From Folioceros fuciformis (taxonomy: Eukaryota; Anthocerotophyta; Anthocerotopsida; Anthocerotales), in contig JBNGIO010001227.1 in assembly GCA_049999805.1 (NCBI GenBank), positions 1-24,269 of the forward strand: a stretch of DNA of 24,269 bases, written 5' to 3'. Numbering within the stretch: the stretch's first letter is position 1; each line of letters starts with the position of its first letter. The position numbers and the translations under genes are program-made. Shown piece by piece: positions 1 to 9,601 of the stretch. A model generated the notes under the pieces. The model did not search any database. It worked only from the letters and a program-made list of their open reading frames with translations, and had not been told where the DNA came from.

Positions 1-1
1 A

Positions 2-530
2 TTCAACAAGCGCAGGAACCCAAATGCCAATCGTCGGCCTTCTACTCTTGGTACCACCTCCTCTGGGCCTTCTACATCAAATTCTTCCTCAACTCCTAGA
101 CGTAAAGGGACATGTAATTGGTGCAAAGCCCAAGGACACTTGGAGCAGGAATGCCGTAAGAAGAAGGCTGGTGAGCCCAAGCTGGACACCAAAACCGCTA
201 ACACAGTGGTTGTTACTAAAGCAAGGCATAATTCCAAGACCGACATTGCTTTAATAGTTTGTTTGGTTGCATCTGAGTATAAATCTTCTTGGCTGCTCGA
301 CTCTGCAGCTTCTACTCACATATGCAGCCACAAATACATGTTTACGACATATTCGGCGGCTGATGCTCTTCATTGCTTTGTTCTCCTTGGCAATGACTCT
401 GGCCTCTCCATAGCGTGCATTGGCTCAGTGACTTTCGAATTGGAAGATGGTTCTTCCCTTCTACTCACTGATGCGTTGCATGTACCTCAGATGGCCAAGA
501 ATTTAATTTCCATTCGTCACTCACTCGGTC
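2..530 (+). pseudogene. Copia gag C-terminus and aspartic protease (partial)
   Basis: Frame 2 is open from the window edge. It encodes a Ser/Thr-rich stretch, then a CCHC zinc knuckle at 113-154 (C-X2-C-X4-H-X4-C, starting CNWCKAQGH) that in this family binds RNA in the capsid. It then encodes the copia protease core WLLDSAASTH, with the catalytic Asp codon at 299-301. The usual DSGA active-site motif reads DSAA here, so Gly is replaced by Ala. The typical later motif DALHVPQMAKNLIS is present at about 469-513. Near 525-540 the sense passes to frame 1, so the protease and integrase are no longer joined. There is no native start because the gene begins outside the window. Confidence 0.85.
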
Positions 531-534
531 TATT

Positions 535-1410
535 CATCCGGGCCGTGTTATTGCACGAGGCCATCCTCGCCATGATTTATATGTCTTCACCGGTAAGCCC
601 ATGTTGGCAGTGTTGGCTCCACCGGCGGCTGTTGCTTTGGCTACCATCGATAGGGGGAGCTCACGTCATGGTGATGCTTTTCTCTAGCACTCTACGCTTG
701 GCCACATCAATTATTCCAAGCTTTTAGAGATGTCTAAGCAAGATTTGTTTAGGGATTGGCTACCTACTTTTACAAAGACGCCACCGTTGTGTGAATCTTG
801 TATTTATGCTAAGCAACGCAGCTCTCCGTATCCTGATCTTCCTGCACGTCGGGCTACTCAACCCTTGGAGCTTTTCCACATTAATCTTTGTGGGCCACTC
901 CCCGTCCCTTCACTTGGCGGGGCTAATCACTTTATGATTGTTGTGGATGACTTCAGTCGTTATACTTTTGCTTACCCGCTTTATTTGAAGAGTGACTCCT
1001 TTGGTGTATTTTCTCCCTTTGTTACTATGGCCAAGCTGCAAATTGGTTGTAAGTTGCGGTGCATTAGATCTAACAATGTTGGGGAACCTAACAATCACCA
1101 ATTTAAGGACTTTTGTCAAGAGAGGGGATCCTTCGTCAATTTACGGTTCCCTATACCTCCCAGCAGAATGGAGTTGCGGAAAAAGCAATGGTGATCTCTT
1201 GGCCATGGCGCGAGCCATGCTCGCCAAGTCTGGAAGACTTGGCGATGCTCGGCTTGCCAAGTCTTTCCAAGTCCGTTACTAGCCAGACTCCTTATGAGTG
1301 CTGGCATGGGAGTAAACCCCTTATCTCTCATCTTTGTATCTTTGGATGCCCTGCCTATGCCCATATCCCTTCTCAGCTTCGAGACAAGCTCTCTGCTCAT
1401 GCTCATAGGT
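535..1410 (+). pseudogene. Copia integrase with GAG-pre-integrase domain, inactivated
   Basis: Frame 1 gives the GAG-pre-integrase zinc-binding region (HSTLGHINYSKLLEMSKQDL, then CESC). The Trp expected before HSTLGH is replaced by TAG at 685-687. The catalytic core follows. The first catalytic Asp, normally in a HTDLCGP-like motif, is Asn (FHINLCGP, about 880-900). The second, normally RSDNGGE, is Asn (RSNNVGE, about 1066-1086). The third residue survives in QQNGVAEK. Near 1125 one base appears lost from a G run, moving sense from frame 1 to frame 0. A further pair of indels affects about 1190-1280. The C-terminal integrase part (CIFGCPAYAHIPSQLRDKL, then FVGYGKDRKAYKLVD) is readable to about 1500. 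Confidence 0.85.
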
Positions 1411-2783
1411 TGGTATTTGTGGGCTATGGCAAGGATCGCAAGGCATACAAGCTAGTGGACTTGAATACACACACTCCGACGTATGCACACATTGTCACCT
1501 TTGATGAGTCCCGGCTAGCACATCTTGGACCTACTTCTTCGGCTCCTGGTCCTACCCTAGATGGTGCTTCTATCTCTGGCTCTAGTAGCCCTCGATGGCC
1601 TGGTGACATTCACTTTGAGTTTCATACTCAACCCTTCACTTTTCCTGACTCAGGTGTTCCTGTTTATGGTTCTGTTCCTACTTCGCCTTTGGCTTCTTCA
1701 CCTCAAGCCGGTCCTATTCCCATAGTTTGTGCTCGAGAGGGGGAAGATGAACAAGCCATAGGGTTGCCCATGGATGAACCATTGGAAAATGAGGATGACT
1801 CCTTTGGTGTTCTTGAGAATCAAGCATCAGAGACACCGGTATCTCCACATTCCCAACCAAGCCCTGACCCTATTTCTAAGCGTAGGTATCCCTTGCGTCA
1901 GCGACAACCACGTCACCTATGGAATGAAATATCCTCTGACTTGGAGTTCAATCAAGCCGGCTATACTACCACTTCTGAAGGTCACTTTGATGCTTTTAGT
2001 ACTGCTCTTTCAAAGGGAGATCCTCTCACTCTGCAGGAGGCATACTCACGACTTGATGCAGCTAAGTGGAAGTTTGCCGTTGATGATGAATATAATTCCC
2101 TTATTAAAAACAACACGTGGACTCTGGTCAATCTACCCAGGGGCAGGACAACTGTTAAATACAAGTGGGTTCTCAAAACTAAGTCCCAGGAGGTTGAGCC
2201 TCGTATCCGCCACAAGGCAAGATTGGTGGCTAAGGGGTATAGTCAGAAAGAGGGAGTAGATTACCAAGGCGACAAAGTTTACTCACTCGTCGTCAAAGCT
2301 GCTTCCGTAAGAATGCTTCTAGCGTTATGTGTTGAGCTTAACTTGGAAATTTATCAGCTTGACGTTTGTACGGCCTCTCTTTATGGTCACCTTAAAGAGG
2401 AGATCTACATGGATCAACCAAAGGATTATGAAGATAAGAACTTCCCTCACAAGGTGTGTAAACTACTCCGCTAAATATGTGGACTTAAGCAAAGCCCGCG
2501 CTCATGGTACGAGAGAATGAATTCTTATCTCAAGAAGTTGGGGTTCATCCAAAGTGAAGCAGATACTAACATCTGTGTACTTTGTCAGGATAGCTCACTT
2601 GTACTTATTGCCCTATATGTCGATGACTTAGTCATTTCAAGCAATAATGTTGATTTGGTCAACAAGATAAAAGCAGATTTGAGTAAAGAATTCGAGATGA
2701 AGAATCTCAGCAAAGTTAAGTATATTCTTGGAATGCATGTACATAGAGATAGCACTGGAGCTATTTATCTTCATCAAGGATGA
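1410..2783 (+). pseudogene. Copia integrase tail, linker and reverse transcriptase
   Basis: Frame 0 carries a Ser/Pro-rich linker (about 1510-1900), the motif KRRYPLRQRQPRHLW, then the copia RT. Recognisable RT pieces are NNTWTLVNLPRGRTTVKYKW, KARLVAKGYSQKEGVDY, QLDVCTASLYG (first catalytic Asp) and ALYVDDLVISS with both catalytic Asp codons intact near 2620. TAA at 2472-2474 interrupts the stretch just before ICGLKQSP, and the same frame resumes directly after it. TGA at 2784-2786, probably from an Arg codon, ends the readable block before YVGGMLKHFN. Confidence 0.88.
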
Positions 2784-2786
2784 TAT

Positions 2787-3627
2787 GTAGGTGGTATGCT
2801 AAAACACTTCAACTTGGAGAACGCACGAGCGATAGCCACACCAGGTGCCGTTGGTGTTAAGCTCTCATCTGCTTCCTGCCCTCAGTTAGAAGAGGACAAG
2901 AAGGAGATGGAGACTGTGCCCTACCGCACGAGAGTGGAACTCTCATGTTCTTGAGTAATCAAACAAGACCAGACATCTCAAACACCGTAAATGCTATTGC
3001 TCAGTTCTCAGACAATCTAGGGAGGGATCACTAGGTTGCTCTCAAACGCATCATGCGGTATCTCAAGGGTACTCAAAATTATGGCCTATGCTACAAACCT
3101 AGCGGAAAGAAGCACCTCCTGCTTACATGTTATGTGGATGCAGATTGGGCTTCAAACGCTGACACTCGGAAAAGTATCTCAGCATATTGCTTTCTTGCTG
3201 GCTCCACTATTGTTAATCGGTCTTGTAGAAAACAAGCTGCCATATCACTTTCATCAACAGATTCGGAGTACAAGGCTCTCATTGAAGCCACTAAAGAGGC
3301 TGAATGGGAAAGGAAGCTACGTGAGGATCTAGGTATGACACAAGAAGGGCCAACAATACTTGATTATGATAATATGTCAGCAATTTCTTTAGTTGCTAAC
3401 CCCGTGTTCCATGCACACACGAAACACATAAAGATTCAACATCACTATATCCATAATGCTGTAGAAAGGGGCATAGTAAAGGTACAGTATGTACCACCAG
3501 ACGACAACACAACAAATGTGCTGACTAAATCCTTGCCCAAGTTTAAACATTGCTTCCACAAAGAAGGGCTTGGATTAGTAGACTGTAGTAGCTTAATGAC
3601 GCTAGACAAGTCACTCATATGGTGAGG
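2787..3627 (+). pseudogene. Copia RT thumb and RNase H
   Basis: After the TGA the frame continues with YVGGMLKHFNLENARAIATP. It slips near 2930 into the frame of GTLMFLSNQTRPDISNTVNA, and a Trp-to-TAG change follows at 3032-3034. From about 3041 to the TGA at 3623-3625 the RNase H part is open. It has the conserved CYVDADWAS, SSTDSEYKALIEA and DNMSAISLVANP blocks and a C-terminal TKHIKIQHHYIHNAV segment. In the parent element this domain degrades the RNA strand of the DNA-RNA hybrid. This is the best preserved part of the relic. Confidence 0.88.
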
Positions 3628-3866
3628 CTTATCATCTTCTGTTCCATCACTTGAAGTTGACAGTTGTTGCAAATAGCTTGCTTCTGCCCTGGCCATAACC
3701 GGTGTCCTACTTTGTGAGCCGCTGGTGAGCTAGCCTTAGCACGAGGGAGTTTGACCGCGAGTTGAGATAGGCTAGTGGAAGACTATAGCACATTGCAAGA
3801 CTCCGACAACGTAGTCTCCTTTTGTTTTACGGAGATCTCAGATAACTCAACGTGTCTGAGAGGGAG

Positions 3867-4095
3867 AGTTGGAAATAGAGCAGACGGCGTTGGTTAAGGT
3901 CAACTAGACCAGACCCAATGTGGATTAGTCAAACTAGACTCAGCTAGTTGGCAGTTAGTTAACTATCAGGCTAGTGAAAGGACACACCCCCTCGTGACCA
4001 TCCTTTATAAGCCCACCTATGAACTGAACATATTATTAGTTAATAAAACATCTGCTCGATGCAAGACGCTTCCGCATGTGCATCTCTAACTCACA
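3867..4095 (+). repeat. Probable 3' LTR of the copia element
   Basis: A purine-rich tract (GAGAGGGAGA, 3858-3867) is followed by GTTGGAAATAG, which resembles a copia LTR start of TGTTGGAAATAG type with the first T changed. Within it are a TATA-like TTATAAG at 4005-4011 and an AATAAA at 4042-4047, in the order expected for U3 and R/U5. The end is set at a CA near 4095 and could be off by tens of bases. No 5' LTR is in the window for comparison. Confidence 0.6.
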
Positions 4096-4131
4096 TTTGC
4101 TCACAAATGGCTGCTTTCCCTAAGCTCCCAA

Positions 4132-4280
4132 GCACCTGAGGACTTAAAGTGGTTGCATGTCGCATGGTAACTAAGAGTACTTGCATGCACCTTGGTGCCT
4201 TAGAGTGCCTACATGCCACTTGGAGACTAAGAGTGCTTGCATGCAATCTGGTGACTTGGAGTTCTTGCATGCAGCTTGGT
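4132..4280. repeat. Minisatellite A, 28-bp period, about 5.4 copies
   Basis: Five diverged tandem units lie at 4132-4158 (27 bp), 4159-4186, 4187-4214, 4215-4242 and 4243-4270, with a partial sixth to 4280. Each full unit ends in TTGCAT or TACAT and most carry a TTGGTG-CTTAGAGTGCTTGCAT-like core. The units abut without spacers. It lies just outside the copia 3' LTR. Confidence 0.85.
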
Positions 4281-4334
4281 TTAGCAGGTCCCCTGCCCCG
4301 GACCTCCTACCAAACCTGATGGTTCAGTACCAAA

Positions 4335-4445
4335 CCACCTCTATCCCTTGATAGATCCATCCCACTTCTATTCCTTGGATGGATCCTCACCACTTCTATC
4401 TCCTGAATAGACCCATAAGACTTCTATCCCTCGGACAGATGCTTC
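4335..4445. repeat. Minisatellite B, 28-bp period, 4 copies
   Basis: Four tandem units lie at 4335-4361 (27 bp), 4362-4389, 4390-4417 and 4418-4445. Each begins CCACTTCTAT or a close variant and then has CCTTGGATGGATCC-like sequence. The sequence is unrelated to minisatellite A 55 bp upstream, but the period is the same. Confidence 0.85.
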
Positions 4446-4619
4446 TCCTTACCATGCGTGAACACCCCACTCACATATATGGCCGCTGAAAAATAGAAAT
4501 AGAAAATAGAAACAAAAAGGAACCAACCTTCCCTTTACTAGCCGCATTTGTACAAATTGTACCCAAATTAGAACATTGGCCCGAAATTCTATGTTCCATA
4601 GAGATTTCTGTCAATCAAT
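4446..4619. other. Non-coding spacer before gypsy relic
   Basis: No gene is recognisable. It contains an A-rich run around 4490-4520 (repeats of AAATAGAAA). It may be degraded leader of the following gypsy element, but no LTR or primer-binding site could be identified. Confidence 0.4.
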
Positions 4620-4625
4620 GCCATA

Positions 4626-4937
4626 AAGATAAAGAAGTTGGCGAACTTGAAAAGGAAACCTGATGAGACTACGCTTATGTTTTATAACCGGACTAGTTAG
4701 TGGATAATAGATACAGGAATGCATAATGAGATGGAAGTATGCTTTAAACACATTTGTAATTTGGATGAAGACATAAGGAAGGATGTTTTTAAAGAGCTAA
4801 CATCATTGCATGGAAAAACAAATACGCTGGATCAAGTTTTTCCAATTGTAGAAAAGCATGAGCAGGCTAGGGCATTGTTGAACGCTATGGGTAGAAAAGT
4901 TGGGGTAGATAAAAAGGAGGTTTCTTTTCTACAATGA
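4626..4937 (+). pseudogene. Gypsy gag fragment
   Basis: The frame reads KKLANLKRKPDETTLMFYNR, meets a stop at 4698-4700, and is then open from 4719 to 4937. The peptide includes NEMEVCFKHICNLDEDIRKD, ELTSLHGKTNTLDQVFPIVE and KHEQARALLNAMGRKVGVD. The hydrophilic helical pattern fits a retrotransposon capsid region, and the position upstream of a protease supports this. The assignment rests mainly on context. Confidence 0.55.
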
Positions 4938-5629
4938 CACCCCGACATAATTATTTGCCTAGATGGAGACCAGGTTAGCAACAACAAATAAATTCCTCAA
5001 GAATGGATAACAGATATACGAAGCCTATCATGAATGTGGAATCGGTCAAGGGGATAAAGTGTTTGAGACTTGGAAGTAGCACACATGTGATGATGGAGTG
5101 CATGGTTAAGAAAGATGTAAGTTGTAACCACTGTGGGAAGAAAAGACATTGACGAGGCTAAGGCTTACAAGGAATTCCAATTGGATGCATTTGTGTGTGA
5201 AGTGGACTTCGAGAGGATAGTGAATGTGGAGGCAGTACAGAAGAGAGTCAAAACAAGATTTTGGAGACGAAGGCAAGGATCATGGGAGGACATGTGCATC
5301 GGGATGAAAGTATCCAGAGTCATTTGAAGTTATGGGCATGGATGACTTTACTATGAAGATAAAGGATAGAGCAACAAAGGTGGTGGATCAACAAGGAAGT
5401 AGAAAGGCACAAGCCCTGCAAGTGGACATGGTGTTTTGTGTTAGGAATATGTTGGAGTTATGTATTAAAGCAAGAATAATTGGAGTGAAAATTTGAGAAC
5501 TTTTACAGGAAAAAGTTGCTTTTCAATATAAGGATAGAGATGGACTAAGCAAAACTGTGGCATTCTGTGTAGACAATGATCAAAGAAGTTATGAACAGAG
5601 AGCGAAAGTTAAGCCATAAATTGCATTTT

Positions 5630-6053
5630 TGGATAATAGCAAGTATGACTTTTTTATAGGTGGTTTTGCATTAGGGAAAGTATTGATTGATTCAGGAGCC
5701 TAGCCTACTCTGATACATTTTGGCACAACATATGCTATGAGGTTGAGAGGATGGAATATACAGAGGCTAAATGGAAAATTAGAATGGCCAATAGAGGGTT
5801 GGAGGCAGTAATGGGGGAGACAAAGGAAAAGTTGCAATTGTGTTTTAAACCTGGAACAAAAGAAGCGATAACAACGAAGATGAAGTGCTTAATTGTTAAG
5901 TCTAGGAACTTTGATGTTATTATAGGGACGAAGACTCAATTCATACCAAGAGGAGGCGTGGATTTGTGGATAAAGGAATATTACTATCGCCATGGTTGGC
6001 AACAAGGAGATGGAGTGAACCTGGCAACAATCCCACTTATGTTGCATATATAG
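5630..6053 (+). pseudogene. Gypsy aspartic protease remnant
   Basis: One frame carries KVLIDSGA, the retropepsin active-site motif with catalytic Asp near 5690, followed at once by TAG (5701-5703). After a frame change, 5751-6053 is open. It contains the downstream retropepsin part, including NFDVIIGT, which matches the conserved hydrophobic-G motif, and then a tail with YYYRHGWQQGDG. Together these mark a split and frameshifted protease domain between gag and RT. Confidence 0.65.
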
Positions 6054-6889
6054 GAGGATGGAAAAAATATGTGTGTGGTGAACATGACAACTTCTTTAGA
6101 AGGACAAGATGAAGCAGATGAAGAAGACAAGCTGTGGGTTAGGCATCATATGTGTAAATTGTATTCTAAAAGAGTGTAGTAACGACAAGTTGGAAGAGGA
6201 TTCGATGAGAGCGGGTGTTAGTAGAGCATGAGCTGAAATTTTTAGAGAGCTTGAAAAACGACAAATTGAGTTTCATGTATATGATAAGATTCAACCTTGT
6301 ACAAAGGAGATAGTCTATAAGTTGGAACCTATTTGTAATAAACTTGTGTCTTTGAGTTCATCCATGTATTCATGGTTGAGCTATTTGCTGGAATTGCATA
6401 TGGTTTGGAGGTTGTGTTGGCTGTTGGCTATGTGGTTAAGCGCTACATTTATTGTGATCTGAATGAAGTTTGTCAGACAATTGCAAAGGCTAGGTTGTTT
6501 AAGCTATGCAAGAAGTATCCAAAGTAGTTGAAAGTTGAGGATGTAAACAATCGTTTCCTACTTGGCCACAAGATGTTAGGCTCATTGGGTTGACATAATT
6601 TATATGGTATAGGAAATTGATCTTACAGTTGCAAGTTGGGAGTGTCAAGGGCTCTCAATGGCAGGAAAAGCAAAGAGGTGATCGGATTTATAGATCCGCA
6701 TTATTTTATGAGCTAATAAGAATTTTTAATTTTTATACAAGAACTTTGAAAGAAAGAATGTGAGTATTTGATTGAGAATGTGGACTCACAGATGGACAAA
6801 AGGCTAACAATGAGACATGATTTGAAGATTATTTGGGAGAACTTATAGAGTTGGATGGGGTGCAAGTTGGATCAACATCTGGATTTTCA

Positions 6890-7790
6890 GTGGGATGTTT
6901 CTAAGGAAATGAATGTTAATAACAAGGATGACTTCGCAAAGATTCTAGATGATACAAGGCAAGTGTTTGCTTTCTCCAATAAAGAATTGGGTACACATAA
7001 GACGTTTACGTTTAAAATTTGATTTAAAACTTCAGGGCTAGTTTTTAGGAGGCCATACTGCCTGAGTAAGATAGAGAATGAGATTATAAACAAAAATGTT
7101 AGGAGTTTTTGGAGGCGGGATTGATCAAGTTCTCGAAGTCAGAGTACGTAGCATCTTCAATACTTCCACCCAAAAACGATGTATATAGTAATTGGACAAA
7201 GAAGAGGATGTGTGGGGATTATAAGCCGTTTAATGAGCTAACATCTATGGATAGATTCCCAATACCAACTCTAAAGGAAGTTTTTGAAACAATTGGGGAT
7301 TGTAAGATATTTCAACATTGGACTTGAGGGGTGGTTTTAATCAAATAGAGATAGAGGAGGAGGATAAGAAGAAGATTGCTTTTTGTGGCAATAGATGCTT
7401 ATGGGAGTGGATTGTTATTCCGTTTGGATTAAAGAATGCTCATAGTGCTTTTCAGAGGGTGATGAATCATGTCTTGAGAGGGCTATCTTTTGCTAGATGT
7501 TACATAGATCATTTCATAATTTTCAGCAACAATATTGAGGAGCATAAAGAACATGTTAGATTGGTGTTAGACAGGTTAATGAAGGTGGGTGTGACGTGTC
7601 ACCCACAGAAGTGCAAATTTGGATCCTCCATGATAACATATTTAGGCCATTTAATAATCCTTAGGGATACAACGCCTTGTGATGGTAAGGTGGAAGCAGT
7701 GCAAAGATGACTCCACCTTTAGATGTTAAGACCTTGCGTTCATTCTTGGGATTGCTAAATTATTATTGCAATTTTGTAGCAAACCATAGT
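6890..7790 (+). pseudogene. Gypsy reverse transcriptase remnant
   Basis: From about 6891 the frame reads DVSKEMNVNNKDDFAKILDD and HKTFTFKI, with a TGA at about 7020-7022. It continues with FRRPYCLSKIENEI, then shifts to LEAGLIKFSKSEYVASS and KRMCGDYKPFNELTSMDRFP (7109-7327). A further shift gives LDLRGGFNQIEIEEEDKKK (first catalytic Asp), IPFGLKNAHSAFQRVMN and CYIDHFIIFS (about 7495-7525). The catalytic YxDD motif reads YIDH, so the second Asp is His. The last readable motif, a SFLGLLNYY-type stretch at about 7738-7770, lies in yet another frame. RT similarity ends near 7790. Confidence 0.85.
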
Positions 7791-8420
7791 GTGGTGGTGA
7801 ACCTATGACAATGCAAGATTATACACCTATATTAATATAGGGGCTGACCATCCCATGTACACATGAATTCATGCTAAGTATAATATATAAAAAGTATATA
7901 TGCTAAGTTTAGACAATCTTAGGGTTAAGGAAATTTACATGTTGAAAGACAAGATCTCTTGGAGCAAGCATAGCCCTCAGTGTCCCAATTGCCTTTGGTG
8001 ATTTGTTTCCCTCTTTAAGAGTATATAGATTTTCCCATCTTATTTTTCTAAAATAAATAGGAGATTCTTCGACTTATCATAAACTCACAAGAGAAGTTTA
8101 TCATGAGTAGTAAAGAACGGAATGAAATGACGACGAATAAATTTAATTATTTTACTAAATAAAAATAGCTATAAAAATTCTATTTTATCATATATGATAG
8201 CTGCATTGGACCAACCGTCTATGCTTTGTGGCAACAATAATGGTCATAATGTAAACCCACCTCATATGGCAACCATGTTGAGAGGGATCCCTGACCCGGG
8301 GGATGGCTGCGGGTGGCATAGAAGACTGTAGAAGTTGAGTGGTAGGGCGGGACTCCCGCCTGTCTCGTGTGCAAGGCATGGACGAAAAGCATCGTAGGTC
8401 GTTGTACAACAGAACGCCTT
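7791..8420. other. AT-rich intergenic stretch, no gene
   Basis: No ORF with recognisable coding character is present. 7800-8190 is AT-rich with TA-rich runs (for example around 7830-7840 and 7880-7905). From about 8280 GC content rises, marking the change from retroelement debris to the flank of the TOPLESS gene. A short perfect inverted repeat GGCGGGA-c-TCCCGCC lies at 8346-8360. Confidence 0.6.
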
Positions 8421-9601
8421 AGAGTTCAGAGAAGAGAGTTACTTTTAATAAATTGTACTTATGACCGATGGGGGGAGGGTTCAAGGATTCCGATTTGAGC
8501 GGCTTGTGACAACCCTTTGAGCGTTAAAGCCTAGAATTTAAATGATAACAAACGAGGACAACCAAAACTTTTGATAGAAAAGGTATCGATTTGGAAGCAA
8601 AATTTCAGAATTTCGACCAAGAGGCCCGAAAGCCGGTCAGTGTCGGCTTGAGGTTCTTCCGAGTAAACTTGGATGAAAGATGTGACAATTGTCAGGGCCT
8701 GAGTGGGTCCCGGGAAAACCCTACGTACACTCTTGGGCACGGACGTGAAATGCACGGGGTTTAGGTATGAAGTGCCCTATAAGGCTAAGTTCTACGGAAC
8801 CTGCACCGATAACAGAGTACTGCTCTTCCCCGCGCCGCACTTCTTAGCAGAACACTCGTTCTTGCACGCCTGATCGCTTCTTAACCTCTGCCCTCGGGCC
8901 TTCCCGCACGCCGGATTCTGTCCTGCTATGGCACTGTTAGGATGGATTAGCTGTCCAAGAGTCTCAAAATTTTAGATTCGGTAGGGAATTTCTGTACCCA
9001 TCGCCCTGGTTTGATTTGAGTTCCTGTGGAATCGACCTTCCACTCAGGTGCCTGGGCAGCGCGGCTAGGCTGGAACGTGCGGGGAAGCTACGGAATGCGG
9101 GATTTGAACGATGATTTTGACGGACTCCTATGTGGCTGGGATGCTGGTACGTTGATGTGATGGAGCCCTGAACTCGTTCTACCGGAAATGAGTGGAATGT
9201 CGTTTTTCTGCCGGTGCTAGTAAAGTCTGTCTCTTTGGTCTGTCTCTTGATTGGATCAATGACGCTGCTTTCCGCCATGGACGGTTTACTAGATCCCTCT
9301 TTAGCGAGCTTTGTATTATTAAGTCTGCATGTGCCTCGATGCAGCAGGTAGAAGGGCTGCTAGTTGGTTAGCTCGGGCTGTTCATCTTCGGTATTAGCTT
9401 TTTGTTCTGGGTACACCTTCCTAATTGAGGGGAGACAGTACAGGATTCGAAGTTCACGAACGCTTAGCGTTGATTGTGGTGCGTCCAGGTTACATTGTAG
9501 CTCATCGGCAGCTTATCCATTCCACGGAAACAAACATGAAGTCTGTGTAGGGCAGGTCTCTTACCTTGCTTGTGGAGGTGGGGTTTGAAGGATCAGTTAC
9601 C
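8421..9601 (+). promoter_or_regulatory. Putative promoter and 5' leader of the TOPLESS gene
   Basis: This region precedes the TOPLESS start codon. A TATA-like TATAAGG lies at 8778-8784, which would place transcription start near 8810 and give a leader of about 800 nt. Such a leader could contain an intron, but none can be fixed. Several short upstream ATGs exist (for example near 8928), so either an intron removes them or the true start site is closer. The sequence around the ATG (TTACCATGTC) is an acceptable initiation context. The assignment is positional inference. Confidence 0.35.

Larger units (their letters stand above)
1..4095 (+). mobile_element. Degenerate Ty1/copia LTR retrotransposon, 5' end outside window
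   Basis: The order gag zinc knuckle, protease, GAG-pre-integrase, integrase, reverse transcriptase, RNase H is diagnostic of Ty1/copia, because integrase precedes RT. The 5' LTR and most of gag lie off the left edge. Coding sense moves through all three frames, so at least four small indels have accumulated, and in-frame stops occur at 685-687, 2472-2474, 2784-2786 and 3032-3034. The element cannot encode a working polyprotein. A probable 3' LTR follows at about 3867. The right boundary is estimated from a terminal CA and is uncertain. Confidence 0.9.
4620..7790 (+). mobile_element. Degenerate Ty3/gypsy retrotransposon fragment (gag-PR-RT)
   Basis: Gag-like, aspartic protease and reverse transcriptase segments occur in gypsy order on the + strand, with many stops and frameshifts between them. 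RNase H and integrase are missing. The similarity stops after the RT motif SFLGLLNYY-like near 7740-7790, where AT-rich unrelated sequence begins. No LTRs were found. The element is truncated at least on its 3' side and is clearly non-functional. Its base composition (AT-rich, purine-biased on +) differs from the TOPLESS gene downstream. Confidence 0.85.

Noticed and set aside
4132-4445. Regular 28-bp repeats as a CRISPR array
   Set aside because: Units abut directly without spacers, diverge between copies, and the context is a plant nuclear genome.
8188-9278. Minus-strand ORFs of 73-104 codons upstream of TOPLESS
   Set aside because: Compositions are unlike proteins, they lack recognisable motifs, and they are antisense to the probable leader.
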